Shown piece after piece: positions 50,901 through 56,900 of a stretch of 64,000 bases of DNA; within the stretch, counting starts at the first letter, position 1, and each line of letters starts with the position of its first letter. Source of the stretch: Catonia carolina (lineage: Eukaryota; Arthropoda; Insecta; Hemiptera; Achilidae); NCBI GenBank assembly GCA_035578175.1, contig JAQMRL010000001.1:189245783-189309782 (forward strand), written 5' to 3'. The notes below the pieces were generated by a model. That model was not told the DNA's origin. It ran no database searches and saw nothing but the letters and a program-made list of their open reading frames with translations. The translations under genes and the position numbers were made by a program.

Positions 50901-53900
50901 CGTAGTTTAGAAAGTACCTCAAGGTAGTTATATCAATTAATAGTTTGACCTTCAGGAACCCAGTGAAGGTACACAATCCCATGGATATCAAAAAAACAAT
51001 CATCATTGCTTTAAATTTTGAGTGGCTCATTCTAGCTTTTTTTTGGCTATCGGTGAAGTTTGGCTCTTCTAGTGCATGGATTGGCGCTTCATTTCCGGAT
51101 CATAAGTAAAAAACCACGTTTCATCACATGTTAATATCTTCTACCTCTATTCCCTAAGGTGAAATCTGGATTAAAAGGGACAAGATTTGAGATAAAAATA
51201 TATATAAATATATTATATATATATAAACTATATAAAAATTTATAATTTATAATAAATAAATTAAACCAGAGTACAAGATTATTTTTCAGTTGTATAATTA
51301 TACCTTGTATAATCCATAATTAGTATTATATATTTTTCACTGGGTAATACAAACAAAAGACAGATTTCAGATTTCTAAACAATAAAGTGCCAATAACTTA
51401 CAACTGGATCCAAATGCATTAAACACTACGATTTTAACAAATTTAAATAATAAAAATTATCTCAGTTTTACAAGCTATCATTAAAAATATGTAAAATGCT
51501 ATTATTACCAAGTGCTCCAAGTCTGTAATTAGTGACAACAAGAACAATGTCTTTGTCCAGAAGAAAATCAGGACTATAATAAAAAGTAGTTCCAGAATCA
51601 ACTGCAAAAGCTCCACCATAGATATAAAACATTACTGGATACTTGTTTTTCTGTAATGCCTGGAAAAAAACATTTTTATTTATTCACATACTTATGTTGA
51701 ATACTCAAGTTGAATTTAACATTCATATTAAAAATTAAAAGCCATAATACATCAGTTAACATTGTATTATTCTGTATTTGTTATTAACATTAATATTGTG
51801 ACATTTATCTCTAAGGTCCCGTTTCAGGATATGAGTAAAATAAATTATTAACACGCTATATAAAATATTTAAAAACTATATAAAAATTTATAATTTATAA
51901 TATTTATAATAAATAAATTAAACCAGAGTACAAGATTATTTTTCAGTTACTTAAACTAAGTCCTACTTAAAAACGTTAACAATGATCATAAGTGTCTACA
52001 ATTTACACTGGATCTCTTCGCAGGCGTATTGTACACAGTTTAACTCATTTACTAACTGACAGATCAAAACTCGTCAATGGTAGATCAAACACTGAACTCC
52101 AAAACAGCGTGCTCGTGGTTATAGATGAAGCTATGGAAGTCACAAGAAGGACAGAGAATTTTGATATAATAAAAATACAAGTTGTTACAAAACATAAACA
52201 TCTCATTTTAACTGAATAGAATGGTTACAAAAAGAGCCAATTATCTAAATAGATACCCGACTCCTTTAGGTAGCCGTTCAACAATATGCTGACCTATACT
52301 ACACAAAATCATTTGCGCATTATATTTCTGTTTCTTAGGAACCCTATTTATTATTTACTATTAACTATTATTATTTACATGAACAACTTTTAAATCTTAG
52401 TCTTTCTCAAGAATTCTCAAACACTCAATCCTTTTAGATATTGTCACAATATGTTTATTTTATTTTCATTTTTCATAATAAAGAAATAAAAAGTTTAATC
52501 TATTTATGGATTAAAGCCTATGATTTAAAGAAGATTAGTAATAGGGCCTTAGGAATTTACTCAGATGGAGCTTCAGATCCAGAAAATGAGACTGATGATG
52601 GTTGGTGATTAGGCTAACATCTATGTCATACAAAGTAGAAACTCTGTAGTGCCACATTGTTAAGGGTCTTGACCCTTAGGGTAATCCCATGGTGAAGAGG
52701 GAGAGGGAGAGGTAGAGATAGAGGTGGAGGTGGAGGTAGAGGTATAGGCAGAGGGAGTGTCGCATAGTGAAGAGGGTTACCGCGCTGCTTTCTCACACGA
52801 TTTGAGGGCAGTCTTTCTCCATTTAGCGTAATCTCTCATTACGACCTGCATACATTCTAGACGCACTTCACTCACTGTGTTGCAAGGAGAGAGGTTGTTA
52901 GGATAGTTTATCTTTTTACAATGTTAAGCGACAGTAGTGAAGATAGTGATGACATGTCAACAGCGTGTAAATGGTGGCTGATTGGCACTTTAAGTAATCG
53001 TGAGTTTAGTGTTCATCCCATAAATCAAGTGCAACAAGATCTGGGAGAATATCACCACCTTTTTTTGCAACTTAGGGAATACACAGACAAATTCCAAGAA
53101 TACATGAGGATGACTCCTGAAACATTTTCATACATTTCCGACAACATATCACCAAAGTTTGAAAACTGTACAAAATACTGCAACCTTCATGTCACCTATG
53201 GCCTTGAACGGACCAATCACAGAGAAGCCGCGTGTTACACCGCTCCAAAAGACAAACTAATGTGTCTTCAAAAGCGGGCAGGCAAGACCTCCTGGAGGGC
53301 CGCGAGCTACACCTCTACCTCGACCTCTTTACTATGCACGCGCTCATAACACACAATGTATTTATGTTACCTAGAGGTACCGTGACCTCCACCTTTACCT
53401 CTATCTCTACCTCGACCTCTCCCTCTTCACCATGCGATTACCCTTACAGTGCCAGCATCCTTTTATTAGTATGTTGACTGAAAAATTCATAGAATTTTAT
53501 TTTTTGCTCAGTTTTTATTTATATCATTGCTGCTTTTATTGTGCTATACATAAATTTTTAACTTAAAAACTTTAAATCTAATTATTAGTAACTAGAATGT
53601 TCTACAGTTGTAGCTGCTTGAATGTACGTAGCTACTTTACAAAGTTAAAAAAACTACAAATAGGTTTTTCAAAATTTTAATCGCAGTATTTTTATTTTTA
53701 TTGATACATAAATGAGTTTAGGTGACTTTTTACATAATGAAATTGTTTTTAAAATGATATAAGTAAAGTTGGGTAACATCATTTTTAGTATCATTTTTTT
53801 ATATTAGAAAAGAAATTTCCACAAAAAAATGTTTAAGTAGGTACCCTACAAATTTTTATTTTTTGGTATTTATTACATTATCTTGAAAAATAACTAAGTT

Positions 53901-56900
53901 ATGGATAGCTTTAAATAAAGTGTTACAAATCACACAAAAATAGGCTGGCATTTTTAAGCAGTGTTGTTGTTCAGGTCATCAGCTGAAAGGCTGGTTTGAA
54001 CCTGTAGAGGTTTTACTAAGTAAAAAGAGGAGTGAGGTGGTTTACAATTGCCTTCCTCACTGAGTGGAAAAGTACGCTTATCAGCATGCTGGGCCCTCTG
54101 AAAAGCACATATTTTCCACTCTGCAAATGACATCTTCACTTCATTCACCACAGGGTTTGGCTGTATAATGAAATTCATTACTTTCAGAGGAGATAACTCT
54201 GATAAGTGTCTTTTACACCACTACCTCTTCTGTTCTTAAATGACTCAGTCATTTAATTGGCTGACCATATGATAAGAAACAAAACTATTTATTTTAGCCC
54301 TGCAACAGACAGACTGAGTGTAAATAATTTGACACTCCACCTGTCAGGTATGGGCAGTCTGTTTTAAGCAGTACCTAGTGGAAATACGTTTTTCAGTAGT
54401 GTCATGTACTTTATCAGGTAATAAATGAATGAATTGGGCCTGTAATATATAATATGTAAAAATTGTAAATTGTATTGTGGCTTTAATACTAACAAAATTA
54501 ACTCCACCATGTCATATATAACAGTTAAAATTTAAAAATTAAAAAATTGTATTGGTTTTACTTTTAATGCGAATTGTATTGCGGCTGTAATAAAATTACA
54601 ATTATTGTATATTATTAAACAGTAAAAATTGTATTGAGCCTGTTAACAAAATTAAAAATTAATATATTAAAAATGTACCGTATCATGTCATGTATTATAA
54701 AATATTGAAAATTGTATATGGGCTGTAATAAAATTAAGAAAGATTTTTAGTTAAAATGTACCGTGTTTCAGACACGAGAATTAGTGTATCCTTTGTACAG
54801 GATTTAATTTTGAAAAAAAAATTACTTTAAATTAAAGTGTGATTTTGTTGTTCGTGAGGTAGTGTGAGTGTGTATAACGTACACCAAGTAGATGTCTCCA
54901 TTCTTCTACTCCATACAGCTGTAATAATATGCAAATTTCACTCAACCACTTACCTGTTTTTTTACTAGATAAAAATAATCTATATTATAAGGTTGCCTCC
55001 ACCAGGACGTCGTAGAACGGCCCAACGTCCAAGACCCTGAAATTTCCTACGAAGGAATTTAAAAAAAAAAGTTTTGGGGGAAGTTTTGATTGGAGAGTCA
55101 AAACCATGTTTCTAGTTGTTACTGTGAAATATCAGCTCAGATTTCACTTAAGAGGCACTGTTCTCGTCTTGTGGTTTGCGAGAAAGTACGGCTGTTTTCG
55201 GATTACGGAATCCTTTTAGACAGTGAAAATAAACTTTGTAACCAAAACATATTGCAACTTATAAAAATCACCATACAAAGCCAATGGTGAATTAATCTTG
55301 GAGAAACAAGAAATTTCAGTAAATTCCCCAAGACATATATCTTTTTCCTTTTTGTTCAAAAAAATAAGCAAACACGGTGCAGTGTTTAATATGGAGATTC
55401 AAAAAAAAATTTTGTAGGTACAGAATCTTTATAACGGTACCCAGAACCGTTATAACTGTACTGAGTAACGTTCATTCAAGTATCTCCCATTATGAATATA
55501 ATTAAATGTTGCAGTACATCTATCTGAAAACTTATTTCTAGAACTAATCTAACAAAACAGGAAGATATCTTTTAAAATAAAAAACAAGAGACGAATTTTA
55601 GTTTAGTAACATGTTTAATTAAAATAATATTTCTCTTTTTTTTAAATTTGAACAGAATTAAATTATTTTTGTTAATTATTTAAATATTTATATATTTTAA
55701 ATGCATTTAAAGTATTTAATTTAAAGTTTTCCTTTTACATTCATGTAATGTTAACGTATTTAAAGTATTTAATTTAAAGTTTTTAACATTTTACAATTAA
55801 AATTTTGTTCTTATTAAAATTGAACAGAATTAAATTATTTTTGTTAATTATTTTAATATTTATATATTTTAAATGCATTTAAAGTATTTAATTTAAAGTT
55901 GTTTTTTTTATATTTAGATAACGATAACGTATTTAAAGTTTTTAACATTTTATAATATTAAAAAATTTGTTATTATTAGCCCATTATTATTATTTTTTTA
56001 ATATTATTATTATTATTATTATTACTATTATTATTTAATTAAAAAAAAACTAAATGATTTTACTAATTCTACATGAAACTTTATTTATTTACTATTATGT
56101 AATTATTATTGTTTTATATTCTCCATTTAAATGGTTCAAAAAAAGTTATTTTTTTCCTTTTCTTCATTTTTTCATTTTAATTTTTTTTTTTAATTGGAAG
56201 ACATAAGAAAATTACCTTTTTTTTAGTGAGTATCCAATCACAGCACCTTAGGAGTACGACTTTTTGCGTACACAATTGAAACAACACTCTGACGATTTTC
56301 TGCACACACACGGCTGACCGGGGCGCTAATTACAGGCGTACGGAGGGGGAAAACCAATCAAACTAGCCGTTATGAAAGGCGTTGGCAAACTGGCGTAAAA
56401 CAATCACGTTAATTGGCCGCAAAAAGTGCTGAAGTAACAGTAGGCCCCTCTACAAAAGGTACGTAGAGGTGGAACTGAAAAACTGTTCCCAGGCTCTGGA
56501 ATTGCAAAGTAAGGGTTTTAAACAGTGAGAACTGAAAATAGGCCTTTAGGCCTCCTTATTTCCCACGAGAAAACGCGATGTAAAAACATGTGCAATAAAA
56601 CCAACTAGAATAAACTAATAAAACGTGATTTCTTTATGAAATAATAAAAATTATTGAAAAGAAATACGTTATGTAAAATTACAAACTTTTATTCATAATA
56701 AAATAATATTTTTCTTCCTTAACGAATAAAGAAAAAAAAACACCATTTTAATTATTTTAAAAAGACAAAATTTGATCAACTCCAAGGGTCTAGGGAGATT
56801 AGGAAACTACGATTTCCAACAAAAGTCGAAAATTTGGAATAGTAAAGTCAAAAACTTTACAAGTAGGAACTCACAATATTCTCTTGGCGCTGTAAGGGTT

